Below are positions 4,909-5,195 of a DNA stretch of 5,195 nucleotides, in pieces. Under the pieces are notes generated by a model. That model was not told the DNA's origin and searched no databases. It saw only the letters and a list, made by a program, of their open reading frames with translations. The stretch's first letter is position 1. Each line of letters starts with the position of its first letter. Location: positions 1-5,195 of the forward strand of contig JACDEY010000099.1 in assembly GCA_013816105.1 (NCBI GenBank), given 5' to 3'. A program made the translations under genes and the position numbers. Source of the DNA: Actinomycetota bacterium. Its GTDB lineage: Bacteria; Actinomycetota; UBA4738.

Positions 4909-5184
4909 GTGGACGACCGGGAGCTCATCGCGAAGGCGGAGGAGGCCCTGACCGAGATCAAGGTCAACCAGGGGCTGTCGGAGCGGCATGAGGCGGTGCT
5001 CGCCGCCATCCGGATCCGGCTGAAGGGGAGCGCCGGGAAGTCGCTGGAAGAGATGCTCGAGGCGGCAGACGACGCGCCGCCGGATCGGCTCGGAGAAGCG
5101 ATCGCGAAGGCGGAGGACAAGGGCAAGCCATCCCTGGACGACCTGCTGACCCAGGAGAAGCCAACGCACGACTGGCCTTCCTGA
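4909..5184 (+). CDS. Small acidic helical protein of unknown function
   Basis: This is a complete 91-residue reading frame from GTG to TGA, not recognised as a known family. The N-terminal 60 residues read as amphipathic helix (ELIAKAEEALTEIKVNQG, then LSERHEAVLAAIRIRLKG, then SLEEMLEAAD), rich in Glu, Lys, Ala and Leu. The C-terminal third has Pro, Asp and Lys and ends THDWPS. There is no signal peptide, membrane segment, cysteine or metal motif. Reality is supported by consistent G/C third positions and a natural amino acid composition, whereas the overlapping minus-strand reading is Ser/Ala/Arg-rich and looks like a shadow. No Shine-Dalgarno precedes the GTG; GAGACT 6 nt upstream could serve as a -10 for a leaderless transcript. 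It is divergent from the cyclase gene, so shared regulation is possible. The helix pattern could allow dimerisation, but no function is inferred. Confidence 0.65.
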   Translation: MDDRELIAKAEEALTEIKVNQGLSERHEAVLAAIRIRLKGSAGKSLEEMLEAADDAPPDRLGEAIAKAEDKGKPSLDDLLTQEKPTHDWPS

Positions 5185-5195
5185 GAGCGAAGGGC

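Noticed and set aside
4851..5126. 92-residue N-terminal extension of the cyclase from an ATG at 5126
   Set aside because: The extra residues are low-complexity Ser/Ala/Arg-rich, precede a domain that normally starts within a few residues of the N-terminus, and are antisense to a better-looking 91-residue plus-strand gene.
1..5195. CRISPR arrays, tRNA or rRNA genes, insertion sequences, integrase or transposase genes
   Set aside because: No regularly spaced repeats, no tRNA-like cloverleaf and no transposase-like reading frames or terminal inverted repeats were seen on either strand.

Overview
The window is GC-rich, with strong G/C preference at third codon positions, and carries gene families that are common in high-GC Actinomycetota (an adenylate-cyclase/STAND/TPR protein, a cyclase-associated type of alpha/beta hydrolase, a YbjT-like atypical SDR, and a HigB/HigA-type toxin-antitoxin pair). 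The protein style suggests a soil or environmental actinobacterium, perhaps of the Thermoleophilia kind. That placement is an inference from gene content; there is no rRNA or other marker here.

Layout, left to right. Positions 1-298 (minus) hold the first 99 codons of an alpha/beta hydrolase cut by the window edge. Positions 351-1259 (minus) hold a complete atypical SDR / NmrA-like NAD(P)-binding protein. A 213-bp gap (1260-1472) follows, with a hairpin at its right end and no convincing gene. Positions 1473-1844 and 1924-2283 (minus) are a toxin-first type II toxin-antitoxin module: a HigB/Gp49-like toxin is transcribed first, and an XRE-family HTH antitoxin follows. The AT-rich spacer between them holds the best promoter of the window (TTGACG, 17 bp, TAGGCT), overlapped by repeated GAGATA/TATCTC operator half-sites. 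Positions 2373-4850 (minus) encode an 825-residue signalling protein with a class III nucleotide cyclase domain, a STAND/NB-ARC-type ATPase and a TPR-like helical C-terminus; a strong GC hairpin lies just past its stop. Divergent from it, at 4909-5184 (plus), is a 91-residue acidic helical protein of unknown function. The 58-bp divergent spacer holds a perfect 7-bp inverted repeat.

How the parts may work together. The cyclase/STAND gene appears to be a separate transcription unit from the TA module: a hairpin ends it, and a TAGGCT -10-like box precedes the toxin. The same hexamer occurs exactly three times in the window, each time just upstream of a minus-strand gene (SDR, antitoxin, toxin), so a shared -10 type and short or absent leaders are plausible. 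The truncated hydrolase belongs to a family often fused or linked to class III cyclases, so two nucleotide-signalling genes may flank the TA module. Nothing here amounts to a clearly undescribed system. The items most worth a second look are the antitoxin's own operator/promoter, the non-canonical substrate-selecting residues of the cyclase, and the uncharacterised small divergent protein.
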